64,000 nucleotides of DNA, from NCBI RefSeq assembly GCF_038502225.1, contig NC_091323.1, positions 19,722,503 through 19,786,502 on the forward strand, written 5' to 3'. The position numbers were made by a program, and so were the translations under genes. Origin of the DNA: Cherax quadricarinatus. Lineage: Eukaryota > Arthropoda > Malacostraca > Decapoda > Parastacidae. Shown here in pieces: positions 1-11,629 of this stretch. The notes under the pieces are model-generated. The model had not been told where the DNA came from. It did not search any database and worked only from the letters and a program-made list of their open reading frames with translations. Position 1 is the first letter of the stretch. Each line of letters opens with the position of its first letter.

Positions 1-3000
1 AGCTACACAGGTGTGTAAGAGCTGCACAGGTGTGTAAGAGCTACACAGGTGTGTAAGAGTTTCACAGGTGTGTAAGAGCTACAGAGGTGTGTAAGAGCTG
101 TACAGGTGTGTAAGAGCTACACATGTGTGTAAGAGCTACACAGGTGTGTAAGAGCTACACAGGTGTGTAAGAGCTACACAGGTGTGTAAGAGCTACACAG
201 GTGTGTAAGAGCTACACAGGTGTGTAAGAGCTACACAGGTGTGTAAGAGCTACACAGGTGTGTAAGAGCTACACAGGTGTGTAAGAGCTACACAGGTGTG
301 TAAGAGCTGCACAGGTGTGTAAGAGCTGCACAGGTGTGTAAGAGCTACACAGGTGTGTAAGAGCTACAGAGGTGTGTAAGAACTACACAGGTGTGTAAGA
401 GCTACACTGGTGTGTAAGAGCTACACAGGTGTGTAAGAGCTACACAGGTGTGTAAGAGCTACACAGGTGTGTAAGAGCTGCACAGGTGTGTAAGAGCTAC
501 ACAGGTGTGTAAGAGTTTCACAGGTGTGTAAGAGCTACAGAGGTGTGTAAGAGCTGCACAGGTGTGTAAGAGCTACACAGGTGTGTAAGAGCTACACAGG
601 TGTGTAAGAGCTACACAGGTGTGTAAGAGCTACACAGGTGTGTAAGAGCTACACAGGTGTGTAAGAGCTACACAGGTGTGTAAGAGCTACACATGTGTGT
701 AAGAGCTACACAGGTGTGTAAGAGCTACACAGGTGTGTAAGAGCTACACAGGTGTGTAAGAGCTGCACAGGTGTGTAAGAGCAGGTGTGTAAGAGCTACA
801 CAGGTGTGTAAGAGCTACACATGTGTGTAAGAGCTACACAGGTGTGTAAGAGCTACACAGGTGTGTAAGAGCTACACAGGTGTGTAAGAGCTACACAGGT
901 GTGTAAGAGCTACACAGGTGTGTAAGAGCTACACAGGTGTGTAAGAGCTACACAGGTGTGTAAGAGCTACACAGGTGTGTAAGAGCTACACAGGTGTGTA
1001 AGAGCTACACAGGTGTGTAAGAGCTGCACAGGTGTGTAAGAGCTGCACAGGTGTGTAAGAGCTACAGAGGTGTGTAAGAGCTACACAGGTGTGTAAGAGC
1101 TACACAGGTGTGTAAGAGCTACACAGGTGTGTAAGAGCTACACAGGTGTGTAAGAGCTGCACAGGTGTGTAAGAGCTACACAGGTGTGTAAGAGCTGCAC
1201 AGGTGTGTAAGAGCTACACAGGTGTGTAAGAGTTTCACAGGTGTGTAAAAGCTACACAGGTGTGTAAGAGCTGCACAGGTGTGTAAGAGCTACAGAGGTG
1301 TGTAAGAGCTGCACAGGTGTGTAAGAGCTACACAGGTGTGTAAGAGCTACACAGGTGTGTAAGAGCTACACAGGTATGTAAGAGCTACACAGGTGTGTAA
1401 GAGCTACACAGGTGTGTAAGAGCTACACAGGTGTGTAAGAGCTACACAGGTGTGTAAGAGCTACACAGGTGTGTAAGAGCTACACAGGTGTGTAAGAGCT
1501 ACACAGGTGTGTAAGAGCTACACAGGTGTGTAAGAGCTGCACAGGTGTGTAAGAGCTGCACAGGTGTGTAAGAGCTACACAGGTGTGTAAGAGTTTCACA
1601 GGTGTGTAAAAGCTACACAGGTGTGTAAGAGCTGCACAGGTGTGTAAGAGCTACAGAGGTGTGTAAGAGCTACACAGGTGTGTAAGAGCTACACAGGTGT
1701 GTAAGAGCTACACAGGTGTGTAAGAGCTACACAGGTGTGTAAGAGCTGCACAGGTGTGTAAGAGCTACACAGGTGTGTAAGAGCTGCACAGGTGTGTAAG
1801 AGCTACACAGGTGTGTAAGAGTTTCACAGGTGTGTAAAAGCTACACAGGTGTGTAAGAGCTGCACAGGTGTGTAAGAGCTACAGAGGTGTGTAAGAGCTA
1901 CACAGGTGTGTAAGAGCTACACAGGTGTGTAAGAGCTGCACAGGTGTGTAAGAGCTACACAGGTGTGTAAGAGCTGCACAGGTGTGTAAGAGCTACACAG
2001 GTGTGTAAGAGTTTCACAGGTGTGTAAGAGCTACAGAGATGTGTAAGAGCTGCACAGGTGTGTAAGAGCTACACATGTGTGTAAGAGCTACACAGGTGTG
2101 TAAGAGCTACACAGGTGTGTAAGAGCTACACAGGTGTGTAAGAGCTGCACAGGTGTGTAAGAGCTACACAGGTGTGTAAGAGCTACACAGGTGTGTAAGA
2201 GCTACACAGGTGTGTAAGAGCTGCACAGGTGTGTAAGAGCTACAGAGATGTGTAAGAGCTGCACAGGTGTGGAAGAGCTACACAGGTGTGTAAGAGCTGC
2301 ACAGGTGTGTAAGAGCTGCACAGGTGTGTAAGAGCTACACAGGTGTGTAAGAGCTACACAGGTGTGTAAGAGCTGCACAGGTGTGTAAGAGCTACACAGG
2401 TGTGTAAGAGCTGCACAGGTGTGTAAGAGCTACACAGGTGTGTAAGAGTTTCACAGGTGTGTAAGAGCTACAGAGATGTGTAAGAGCTGCACAGGTGTGT
2501 AAGAGCTACACATGTGTGTAAGAGCTACACAGGTGTGTAAGAGCTACACAGGTGTGTAAGAGCTACACAGGTGTGTAAGAGCTGCACAGGTGTGTAAGAG
2601 CTACACAGGTGTGTAAGAGCTACACAGGTGTGTAAGAGCTACACAGGTGTGTAAGAGCTGCACAGGTGTGTAAGAGCTACACAGGTGTGTAAGAGCTGCA
2701 CAGGTGTGTAAGAGCTACACAGGTGTGTAAGAGTTTCACAGGTGTGTAAGAGCTACAGAGATGTGTAAGAGCTGCACAGGTGTGTAAGAGCTACACATGT
2801 GTGTAAGAGCTACACAGGTGTGTAAGAGCTACACAGGTGTGTAAGAGCTACACAGGTGTGTAAGAGCTGCACATGTGTGTAAGAGCTACACAGGTGTGTA
2901 AGAGCTACACAGGTGTGTAAGAGCTACACAGGTGTGTAAGAGCTGCACAGGTGTGTAAGAGCTACAGAGATGTGTAAGAGCTGCACAGGTGTGTAAGAGC

Positions 3001-3537
3001 TACACAGGTGTGTAAGAGCTGCACAGGTGTGTAAGAGCTGCACAGGTGTGTAAGAGCTACACAGGTGTGTAAGAGCTACACAGGTGTGTAAGAGCTGCAC
3101 AGGTGTGTAAGAGCTACACAGGTGTGTAAGAGCTGCACAGGTGTGTAAGAGCTACACAGGTGTGTAAGAGTTTCACAGGTGTGTAAGAGCTACAGAGATG
3201 TGTAAGAGCTGCACAGGTGTGTAAGAGCTACACATGTGTGTAAGAGCTACACAGGTGTGTAAGAGCTACACAGGTGTGTAAGAGCTACACAGGTGTGTAA
3301 GAGCTGCACAGGTGTGTAAGAGCTACACAGGTGTGTAAGAGCTACACAGGTGTGTAAGAGCTACACAGGTGTGTAAGAGCTGCACAGGTGTGTAAGAGCT
3401 ACAGAGATGTGTAAGAGCTGCACAGGTGTGTAAGAGCTGCACAGGTGTGTAAGAGCTACACAGGTGTGTAAGAGCTACACAGGTGTGTAAGAGCTACACA
3501 GGTGTGTAAGAGCTACACAGGTGTATAAGCTTCACAG
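1..3537. repeat. 19-bp satellite array
   Basis: About 186 head-to-tail copies of a 19-bp unit, GTGTGTAAGAGCTACACAG, fill the left edge, so the array continues beyond the window. Common variants are AGCTGCACAG, AGTTTCACAG, AGCTACAGAG and AGCTACACAT. One 6-bp deletion lies near 781. Marked variants recur at multiples of 19 bp: GTTTCACAGG starts at 59, 515, 1232, 1593, 1821, 2011, 2448, 2733 and 3170. Most units carry a TAA, so no long frame is open on this strand. The last unit decays to GTATAAGCTTCACAG. Confidence 0.97.
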
Positions 3538-3631
3538 CACAGACCAGGATGGACTGAACGTCTACATAAGTTTCCCCATCTAAGTGCGAGTTGTCGGTGA
3601 ATTGTTGCAGTCGTTGTATTGTGACTTTGTT

Positions 3632-5151
3632 CTTCGGGCAAGAGTGTGTTGCTTGTTCCTCCCTGCCTGATACTTCGGGCAAGAGTGTGTTGCTTGTTCC
3701 TCCCTGCCTGACACTTCGGGCAAGAGTGTGTTGCTTGTTCCTCCCTGCCTGACACTTCGGGCAAGAGTGTGTTGCTTGTTCCTCCCTGCCTGACACTTCG
3801 GGCAAGAGTGTGTTGCTTGTTCCTCCCTGCCTGACACTTCGGGCAAGAGTGTGTTGCTTGTTCCTCCCTGCCTGACACTTCGGGCAAGAGTGTGTTGCTT
3901 GTTCCTCCCTGCCTGACACTTCGGGCAAGAGTGTGTTGCTTGTTCCTCCCTGCCTGACACTTCGGGCAAGAGTGTGTTGCTTGTTCCTCCCTGCCTGACA
4001 CTTCTGGCAAGAGTGTGTTGCTTGTTCCTCCCTGCCTGACACTTCGGGCAAGAGTGTGTTGCTTGTTCCTCCCTGCCTGACACTTCGGGCAAGAGTGTGT
4101 TGCTTGTTCCTCCCTGCCTGACACTTCGGGCAAGAGTGTGTTGCTTGTTCCTCCCTGCCTGACACTTCGGGCAAGAGTGTGTTGCTTGTTCCTCCCTGCC
4201 TGACACTTCGGGCAAGAGTGTGTTGCTTGTTCCTCCCTGCCTGACACTTCGGGCAAGAGTGTGTTGCTTGTTCCTCCCTGCCTGACACTTCGGGCAAGAG
4301 TGTGTTGCTTGTTCCTCCCTGCCTGACACTTCGGGCAAGAGTGTGTTGCTTGTTCCTCCCTGCCTGACACTTCGGGCAAGAGTGTGTTGCTTGTTCCTCC
4401 CTGCCTGACACTTCGGGCAAGAGTGTGTTGCTTGTTCCTCCCTGCCTGACACTTCGGGCAAGAGTGTGTTGCTTGTTCCTCCCTGCCTGACACTTCGGGC
4501 AAGAGTGTGTTGCTTGTTCCTCCCTGCCTGATACTTCGGGCAAGAGTGTGTTGCTTGTTCCTCCCTGCCTGACACTTCGGGCAAGAGTGTGTTGCTTGTT
4601 CCTCCCTGCCTGATACTTCGGGCAAGAGTGTGTTGCTTGTTCCTCCCTGCCTGACACTTCGGGCAAGAGTGTGTTGCTTGTTCCTCCCTGCCTGACACTT
4701 CGGGCAAGAGTGTGTTGCTTGTTCCTCCCTGCCTGATACTTCGGGCAAGAGTGTGTTGCTTGTTCCTCCCTGCCTGATACTTCGGGCAAGAGTGTGTTGC
4801 TTGTTCCTCCCTGCCTGACACTTCGGGCAAGAGTGTGTTGCTTGTTCCTCCCTGCCTGATACTTCGGGCAAGAGTGTCTTGCTTGTTCCTCCCTGCCTGA
4901 CACTTCGGGCAAGAGTGTGTTGCTTGTTCCTCCCTGCCTGACACTTCGGGCAAGAGTGTGTTGCTTGTTCCTCCCTGCCTGATACTTCGGGCAAGAGTGT
5001 GTTGCTTGTTCCTCCCTGCCTGACACTTCGGGCAAGAGTGTGTTGCTTGTTCCTCCCTGCCTGACACTTCGGGCAAGAGTGTGTTGCTTGTTCCTCCCTG
5101 CCTGATACTTCGGGCAAGAGTGTGTTGCTTGTTCCTCCCTGCCTGACACTT
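3632..5151. repeat. 41-bp minisatellite, about 37 copies
   Basis: The unit starts CTTCGGGCAAGAGTGTGTTG and ends CTTGTTCCTCCCTGCCTGA plus CA or TA. Copies are nearly identical. The CACTTC/TACTTC switch is the main polymorphism, with single-copy changes near 4000 (CTTCTGG) and 4874 (GTCTTG). A 94-bp single-copy spacer separates it from the 19-bp satellite. Because 41 is not divisible by 3 and the unit has no stop on the minus strand, all three minus frames stay open for over 500 codons. That is a by-product of the unit, not a gene. Confidence 0.96.
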
Positions 5152-5695
5152 TCCTCTACGCAACACTAACAAACGGGAATCTAAATGTATTGTCAGATCA
5201 GCTGTCTTGTGTAATTAAGATCAGTTTGTAGCGCTAACACGCTATTGTTTCTCTTCAGTTTCCCTTCACATGACACCCGTGTGGATACTGTCCATGAGAG
5301 AGGCGGGGGAGGGAGGGCAGGGGGTTGAAATGTTGGCACTGGTGCCGTTGTTACTTGACACCGGGTGACACATATGGCCAACATTGTGTGTTATTGTGCT
5401 GGTAGCTGGTGTTGTTACTTGACACCAGGTAAGACAGCTGGCCAACCTTCTATATTGTCATTGTACTGTCAGCTGGAGCTACACCTACACAACAACTCAC
5501 CTTCATATACAGATCAAGAGCTAGTCATTTTCAAGAGGGCAAAAATATACATTTTATTGTGTTGTGTATCACAATCCTGGGATTGTGGCTGTCATAGCCT
5601 GATACAACTCAGACTTGAAAGTCAGACGTCTTCTAAACTAGAGGATTGCTCTTTACTGCTCTATTGGTATAAAATACCGACAGATTGTTAGGTAA
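5152..5695. other. Unique sequence with a local duplication
   Basis: Nothing resembling a gene is seen. Two imperfect direct copies (about 64 bp apart) share GTTACTTGACACC followed by TGGCCAAC, at roughly 5350-5390 and 5414-5450. Short open frames here have no recognisable domain. Confidence 0.5.
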
Positions 5696-5765
5696 GACAC
5701 ATATGCAACAGTTAGGTATCTTTATTATGAAACTTTTCGCCTACACAGCAAAGAACTCAAAGTGT
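5690..5765 (-). mobile_element. Penelope-like terminal-repeat fragment
   Basis: The string TATGCAACAGTTAGGTATC, then TTTATTATGAAACTTTTCGCC, matches the reverse complement of the 'ATAAAGATACCCA...TTGCACAT' end seen at 39930, 37240 and 31300. The hammerhead-like core is decayed (GAAAAG instead of GAAACG). Confidence 0.5.
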
Positions 5766-5902
5766 GAATGAAACTGAATATGTTTACGTGTCATTGTGAC
5801 AGCTCATGTTGTATCAGTTACTTCGTTAGCTTTTAAGTCTAGGAACTGCAGACGGGGGTCACTGAGACTACACTTACACACAAATACCAGTAATATTTGA
5901 AG

Positions 5903-6020
5903 TCACAACTCACGAAATCGTAATGACACAATTACAAACAAACCGTAACTCGGCTAACGCGTAGGTCTGGAGTTTTGTGACTCTGAACTCGGGTTCTAAC
6001 CCCACCCGTGGTATGATTTT
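5903..6020. mobile_element. SINE-like dispersed repeat with a box B-like motif
   Basis: Contains ACTCACGAAATCGTAATGAC and, further on, CGGGTTCTAACCCCACCCG. The GGTTCTAACCC part resembles a pol III box B. The first 40 bp recur, diverged, at 54155-54200, so it is a dispersed family rather than a single-copy tRNA. No tRNA cloverleaf is apparent. Confidence 0.45.
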
Positions 6021-6357
6021 ATATTTGAAGTCTTTGAAACATGGAGTGAAATCACATTTCTGCCTAAACGTGTTCAGTGTATCCATCATTATTGCTCGTG
6101 TATGAATGCAGACGAGATATCCGGTCGACAGGTACACGGTGAATGGTGTTAGGAGCGAACGGCGTCACATGCGTCCACGATGCGTTACCACAGAAGTGCA
6201 GCGCTGAGTTTTCTCCGCGTAGACCAGCGTCTTCAAGCGACGCCAGATATAAGCCGAGGCTACAATGGAACAAACTGAGATCGAGCATCCTCGCCAGCCA
6301 CTACACAACCCTTTTACAGTGATCCATCCCGAGGTGCCTGCAGTACAAGACAGCCTG
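6021..6357. other. Unique sequence, nothing recognised
   Basis: Short overlapping frames of 60-75 codons only. No repeat, domain or RNA motif is seen. Confidence 0.5.
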
Positions 6358-6488
6358 ATATTTACTTCCAGTATATACTCGTAGATATACACTTCTAGTA
6401 TACAGTTCTAGATATACACTTCCATTATATACTTCTAGATTTACACTTCCGGTATACACCTCAAGATATATACTTCCAGCATACACTT
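6358..6488. repeat. Degenerate minisatellite around TATACACTTC
   Basis: Loose repeats of TATACACTTC(T/C)AG and similar words spaced about 16 or 32 bp. It borders the SINE at 6489 and resumes after it (6807 ATACACTTCCAGATATACACTTC), so the SINE was probably inserted into it. Confidence 0.6.
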
Positions 6489-6777
6489 CCGTGGCCTGGT
6501 GGCAAAAGCTCTCGCTTCACACGGTGAGGGTCCGGGTTCGATTCCTGGCGAAGGTGTGGAAACATGGGACGTGTTTCCTTACACCGGTTGTCTATGTTCA
6601 CCCATCAGTAAAATGGGTACCTGGGTGTTAATAGACTGGTGTGGGTCGCATCCTGGGACAAAACTGACCTAATTTGCCAGAAATGCTCAGCATAACAAGC
6701 CGTTTTCTATATAGTAGTATGTCATTGATGTCAGCTAGACTTGTATACCTTGTAAATGTACTTGGAGTAAATAAAGA

Positions 6778-6807
<30 letters not shown>
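6489..6807 (+). mobile_element. tRNA-derived SINE with (ATT)n tail
   Basis: The head carries a pol III box A (TGGCCTGGTGG, 6492-6502) and box B (GGTTCGATTCC, 6535-6545), correctly spaced. The body reads ...CACCCATCAGTAAAATGGG..., ...GGTGTGGGTCGCATCCTGGG... and ends AAATAAAGATATTATT(ATT)n. The same body occurs at 6852-7112, 9231-9570 and 49070-49280, so this is a multi-copy family. It looks full length. The tail AAATAAAGAT plus ATT repeats suggests mobilisation by a LINE with a similar 3' end; that part is inference. Confidence 0.88.
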
Positions 6808-6808
<1 letters not shown>

Positions 6809-6851
6809 CACTTCCAGATATACACTTCACTGCCACACTATGTCTCGTGTA

Positions 6852-6852
6852 C

Positions 6853-6891
<39 letters not shown>

Positions 6892-7112
6892 CTTTATTTC
6901 TACAAGTACATGTACAAGGTATACAGGTCGAGCTGACATACTACTGTATAGAAAACCCCTTGGTATGCAGATCATGTCGGGCAAATTAGGTCAGTTTTGT
7001 CCCAGGATGCGACCCACACCAGTCTATTAACACCCAGGTACCCATTTTACTGATGGGTGACCTGGGGCAGCAGGTGTCTTTTGGAAACATGGCGTAATGT
7101 TTTCCAGCTTTA
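6852..7112 (-). mobile_element. SINE, 5'-truncated, tail-to-tail with the previous copy
   Basis: Reverse-complement copy of the 6489 family, starting with an (AAT)n tail at 6852-6890 and ending near 7112 without box A or box B. The loop between the two copies is only about 45 bp, so a transcript through both would fold into a long hairpin. Confidence 0.85.
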
Positions 7113-7770
7113 CTTAAATTTCTTATATAAAGGACTTACGCACTCTTGATAGGTTGTTTACAGGCGAAATACAAGCTTTAATAACCCTCGTGAACTCCAT
7201 AGGCTTTAAGCCTAGAAATTAAGTAATTATCTTAAGTAAAAGGACACAAATGCAAGTAATTATCATCAGGCAGCGAGTCACGGAGAGAGTCAACAAAAGT
7301 GGGCTCAGGACGTGGACTTAAAAGTGAGTTGGATGAGACTGAAACACACTGCTCGAGAAACAGAGCCCAGGAGCTGTGAAATTTAACATTAGAAAACTCA
7401 ACTTTATAAATATGGAGAGAAACATAATGAATGAGACAGAAACAGAGAAGAAAAAAGGTACAGTGAGAAATAAAACAATACATATTTATGCATAAAAGAG
7501 AATTCTTAACATTTCTCCCTTAAAGGCTTGTTAATTACTTCACCGAGACTGTGTCTTCCCACAGCTGCATCCACAAGTCAACACCTTCTGAACAACACGT
7601 AAGTATTTACAAAATGTGGATGACATTTCAAAATTACACATTAAAAACTGACAGCAACATAATAAAATGGATAAATTAGTGACAGCCGAAAGGTGACGCA
7701 ACGATTTAACAACAGCGCTCACAACCAAGATACAGAGATGAGAGTCAAGCCAGAGAAAACACTAGACGGG
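7113..7770. other. AT-rich unique sequence
   Basis: No coding, RNA or tandem structure recognised. Frames up to 83 codons carry no family motif. Confidence 0.5.
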
Positions 7771-7771
7771 C

Positions 7772-7772
7772 C

Positions 7773-7822
<50 letters not shown>

Positions 7823-7920
7823 TAAACACACAAACCCACGCACACACACATACACGACACACACACATATACATACACAAAAACACACACACACAAACAC
7901 ACACAAACACACACATACAC

Positions 7921-7999
<79 letters not shown>

Positions 8000-8036
8000 A
8001 CACACAAACACACACACACACATACACACACACAAA
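7772..8036. repeat. Compound (CA)n microsatellite
   Basis: Two long CA tracts (7773-7820 and about 7923-7995) with interrupted CA-rich sequence between and after them. Open frames of alternating Thr-His or Cys-Val come from the dinucleotide and are not genes. Confidence 0.97.
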
Positions 8037-8146
8037 GCAGAGGTATGATAAAGCTCACGGTTCAGGGAGAGTGACCTAGTAGCGATCAGTGAAGAGGCGG
8101 GGCCAGGAGCTCGGACTCGACCCCTGCAACCTCAACTAGGTTAGTA
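8036..8146 (+). mobile_element. LINE 3'-terminal fragment (tail of the 16481 family)
   Basis: Matches the 3' end of the LINE at 17495-17615: TATGATAAAGCTCACGGTTC, GGCGGGGCCAGGAGC, CGACCCCTGCAA, then a (G/T)TAGTAC end running straight into another CA repeat (8145-8170). Only the last codons and 3' UTR are present. Confidence 0.8.
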
Positions 8147-8170
8147 CACACACACACACACGTACACACA

Positions 8171-8458
8171 CCCTGAAAAACAGTTTAGTCTGGGAGTGTC
8201 AAAAGTTCGAAGGTGATAATAAATAAAAGGCAGGAGTCTGGCTAGACTGAGGAGTGATTCAGTGACTGGAGCCATGAATCACAGGGAAACATGTTAAGAA
8301 GTATTAAGTGTCTACATGAATGTTTAATGTTGTGGCCTCGCTTGCCACTTGCACCGATATTACCCAAGTTTTATATTCAACATCAAGAAGAGCAAATAGA
8401 AAACTGCCTGAATATTTATAGAGTCTGTTGAGACGACAAGTTAAGAGTGTTTTGTACG
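8171..8458. other. Unique sequence, nothing recognised
   Basis: No repeat or coding structure seen between the CA-tailed LINE fragment and the 37-bp minisatellite. Confidence 0.5.
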
Positions 8459-8665
8459 AGAGTGTCTTGTGAGACCACAAGACTAGTATCTTACATGAGT
8501 GTCTTGTAAGACCACAAGACTAGTATCTTACATGAGTGTCTTGTAAGACCACAAGACTAGTATCTTACATGAGTGTCTTGTAAGATGGCAGGTCTAGTAT
8601 CTTACAAGAGTTTCTTGTAAGATGGCAGGTCTAGCATTTTACTTGAGTGTCTTGTAAGATGGCAG
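8459..8665. repeat. 37-bp minisatellite, 5-6 copies
   Basis: GAGTGTCTTGTAAGACCACA plus AGACTAGTATCTTACAT repeats with starts at 8460, 8497, 8534, 8571, 8608 and 8645. The last copies change ACCACAAGAC to TGGCAGGTC. Each unit holds the inverted pair CTTGTAAGA/TCTTACAT(G). Confidence 0.93.
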
Positions 8666-8845
8666 CCATATAGTGAGACGGGAAGGAACGTCGTCTTGGT
8701 GCACACGATGAAGACAAGAGAGAAAGTGGCAGACAGGTAGACGTTTCTGGTGTGAGTGTGAAGGCAGATATGTACATCGAAGAGGTGATGGGCGGCAGGT
8801 CTTGTTATGTGATCCAGCACCTCACCTACTGCCTTAACCACTGAA

Positions 8846-8848
<3 letters not shown>

Positions 8849-8888
<40 letters not shown>

Positions 8889-8955
8889 TATTATTATTTT
8901 ATTAATATTATTGTTGTTGTTAGCTGTTGGTGTTGTTGTTGTTATTGTTGTTAGC
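8849..8955. repeat. (ATT)n and (TTG)n microsatellite
   Basis: ATT trinucleotides give way to GTT-rich repeats. It may be the decayed tail of a SINE or LINE, but no body is recognisable beside it. Confidence 0.85.
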
Positions 8956-9230
8956 GATTCCTGAAGGAAGACCTTAAGTGATTTCCTGAATTTATTTTTC
9001 CGTCCTCCAAGAATGCCTCTTCCGATGGGCTTCAAATTTTCAACATTGCTGTATTTTAACTGAGAAAAAAATCAAGGAACGACTGGTGTGTGTAGGTGCT
9101 GTTTGGTCAATGGTATAGTGACCAGTCTCAGTTTTGACTTTCCTGCGATAACTTGAGAAAGCCTCTTCTGATCGAATTCAAACTTTCAACATTTGTGTGG
9201 CATACCGAGAAGAATGTTTGGATTATTATT

Positions 9231-9525
9231 AGCTCCCGTACCTCGATTGCTAGCGTATTCAGCTCACACACTGAGGTCCTTGGGGTCGATCCCCGGTATG
9301 AGTGGAAACATAAGGACCTGTTTCCTGAAGACACCTGCTGTCCATATTCACCCATCAGTAAAATAGGTACCTGGGTGTTAGTCGACTGGTGTGGGTCGCA
9401 TCCTGGGACAAAACTGACCTAATTTGCCCGAAATGCTCAGCATAACAAGGGGCTTTCTGTGTAGTAGTATGTCATTAATGTCAACTAGGACTCTATACCT
9501 TGTACCTTTACTTGTAGAAATAAAG

Positions 9526-9569
<44 letters not shown>

Positions 9570-9570
9570 G
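9231..9570 (+). mobile_element. tRNA-derived SINE, full length
   Basis: Same family as 6489. The head reads ACCTCGATTGCTAGCG (box A region) and GGGGTCGATCCCC (box B), then the CACCCATCAGTAAAAT and GTGGGTCGCATCCTGGGACA body, ending AAATAAAGATT(ATT)n. The head is closest to the copy at 49280 (GTAGCTCGATTGG), so two head subtypes coexist in the window. Confidence 0.87.
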
Positions 9571-9694
9571 GACTGTGTTGGGGTCTATGTGTCAATTTTA
9601 TTTTTATAATGGTATGATATATTATTTGTAAAATAAATTAACTTCAGAATATATTTTGTATTCTCAACGCGAACAGAATAGAATGAGATTCTTC

Positions 9695-10990
9695 CGCAGA
9701 AGTGGCTAGTTTATTGTACCCCCTTATATATCCTTTGAATGGTAGTGGCTGGTTTATTGTACCCCCTTATATATCCTTTGGATGGTAGTGGCTGGTTTAT
9801 TGTACCCCTTATATATCCTTTGTATGGTAGTGGCTGGTTTATTGTACCCCTTATATATCCTTTGTATGGTAGTGGCTGGTTTATTGTACCCCCTTATATA
9901 TCCTTTGGATGGTAGTGGCTGGTTTATTGTACCCCTTATATATCCTTTGTATGGTAGTGGCTGGTTTATTGTACCCCTTATATATCCTTTGTATGGTAGT
10001 GGCTGGTTTATTGTACCCCCTTATATATCCTTTGGATGGTAGTGGCTGGTTTATTGTACCCCCTTATATATCCTTTGGATGGTAGTGGCTGGTTTATTGT
10101 ACCCCCTTATATATCCTTTGGATGGTAGTGGCTGGTTTATTGTACCCCCTTATATATCCTTTGGATGGTAGTGTCTAGTTTATTGTACCCCCTTATATAT
10201 CCTTTGGATGGTAGTGGCTGGTTTATTGTACCCCCTTATATATCCTTTGGATGGTAGTGGCTGGTTTATTGTACCCCCTTATATATCCTTTGCATGGTAG
10301 TGGCTGGTTTATTGTACCCCCTTATATATCCTTTGGATGGTAGTGGCTGGTTTATTGTACCCCTTTATATATCCTTTGGATGGTAGTGGCTGGTTTATTG
10401 TACCCCCTTATATATCCTTTGGATGGTAGTGGCTGGTTTATTGTACCCCCTTATATATCCTTTGCATGGTAGTGGCTGGTTTATTGTACCCCCTTATATA
10501 TTCTTTGGATGGTAGTGTCTAGTTTATTGTACCCCCTTATATATTCTTTGGATGGTAGTGGCTGGTTTATTGTACCCCCTTATATATCCTTTGGATGGTA
10601 GTGGCTAGTTGATTTTACCCCTATATATATCCTTTGGATGGTAGTGGCTAGTTTATTGTACCCCCATATATATCCTTTGGATGGTAGTGGCTAGTTGATT
10701 GTACCTCATATATCCATCCTGTGGATGGTAGTAGCTAGTTTATTGTACCTCCATACATATCCTTTGGATGGTAGTGGCTAATTTATTGTACCTCTCATAT
10801 CAATCCTGTGGAATGGTAGTGGCTAGTTTATTGTACCCCCTTATATCTATCCTGTGGACGGTAGTGGCTAGTTTATTGTACCCCCTTATATCTATCCTGT
10901 GGATGGTAATGGCTAGTTTATTGTACCCCCTTATATCTATCCAGTAGACGGTAGTGGCTAGTTTATTGTACCTCTCGTATCCATCCTTTG
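9695..10990. repeat. 42-43-bp minisatellite, about 30 copies
   Basis: The unit starts GGATGGTAGTGGCTGGTTTA and ends TTGTACCCCCTTATATATCCTTT. Length varies by one C (4 or 5 C). Copies from about 10600 to the right are progressively diverged (CTAGTTGATT, CCATACATATCC, ATCCATCCTGTGG). The left and centre look recently homogenised and the right edge old. Confidence 0.95.
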
Positions 10991-11309
10991 AACAGTAGCG
11001 CGAGGCTATGCACACAAAAGGCCTGGAAACTAGGCCCCAAAACAACAAACAGGAGTGTATATGTGTATTTATATCTACAATTTGTTTCATCTGTTGTAAA
11101 CAAATTTAAGATATTTGCTTAACAGAGTCAGCTATAATATCATGGTTTTATAAATATTAATATATCTTAAAGATAGTCTCGGCAAAATTAGTAATGGAGA
11201 TCTCTGATGACTCATTGAAAAGACGATAAATTTTGGATTTAGGTTAATTGTTGAAAAGCTTTCACTTGTTAGTAAAAAAATGTGGATAATGATATTTATG
11301 GAGAAGAAG
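10991..11309. other. AT-rich unique sequence
   Basis: No coding or repeat structure recognised. Confidence 0.5.
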
Positions 11310-11598
11310 ACCAGGTCATCCTCGAGACCAGGTCATCCTCATGATAAGGTCATCCTCGAGACCAGGTCATCCTCATGGTAAGGTCATCCTCGAGACCAGG
11401 TCATCCTCATGGTAAGGTCATCCTCGAGATCAGGTTATCCTCATGATAAGGTCATTCTCAAGACCAGGTCATCCTCATGATAAGGTCATCCTCGAGACCA
11501 GGTCATCCTCCAGACCATGTCATCCATTGATAAGGTCATCCTCGAGACTATGTCATCCTCATGATAAGATCATCCTCGAGACCAGGTCATCCTCATGC
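11310..11598. repeat. 17-bp repeat with 34-bp dimer period
   Basis: Alternating 17-mers AGGTCATCCTCGAGACC and AGGTCATCCTCATGATA or CATGGTA, about 17 in all. The alternation makes a 34-bp higher unit. Confidence 0.92.
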
Positions 11599-11629
11599 CC
11601 AACACATACATGTAGATGTCAACATGTTC

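Noticed and set aside
1..3537. CRISPR-like regularity of the 19-bp array
   Set aside because: Units are contiguous without unique spacers, no cas-like genes are present, and the context is eukaryotic retroelements.
3494..5172. Three overlapping minus-strand frames of 530-551 codons
   Set aside because: The 41-bp unit is read in all three phases with no stop. The same residues recur in each frame, as expected for a repeat and not for a protein.
7693..8079. Thr-His and Cys-Val rich frames
   Set aside because: Dinucleotide CA/GT repeat translated; no other content.
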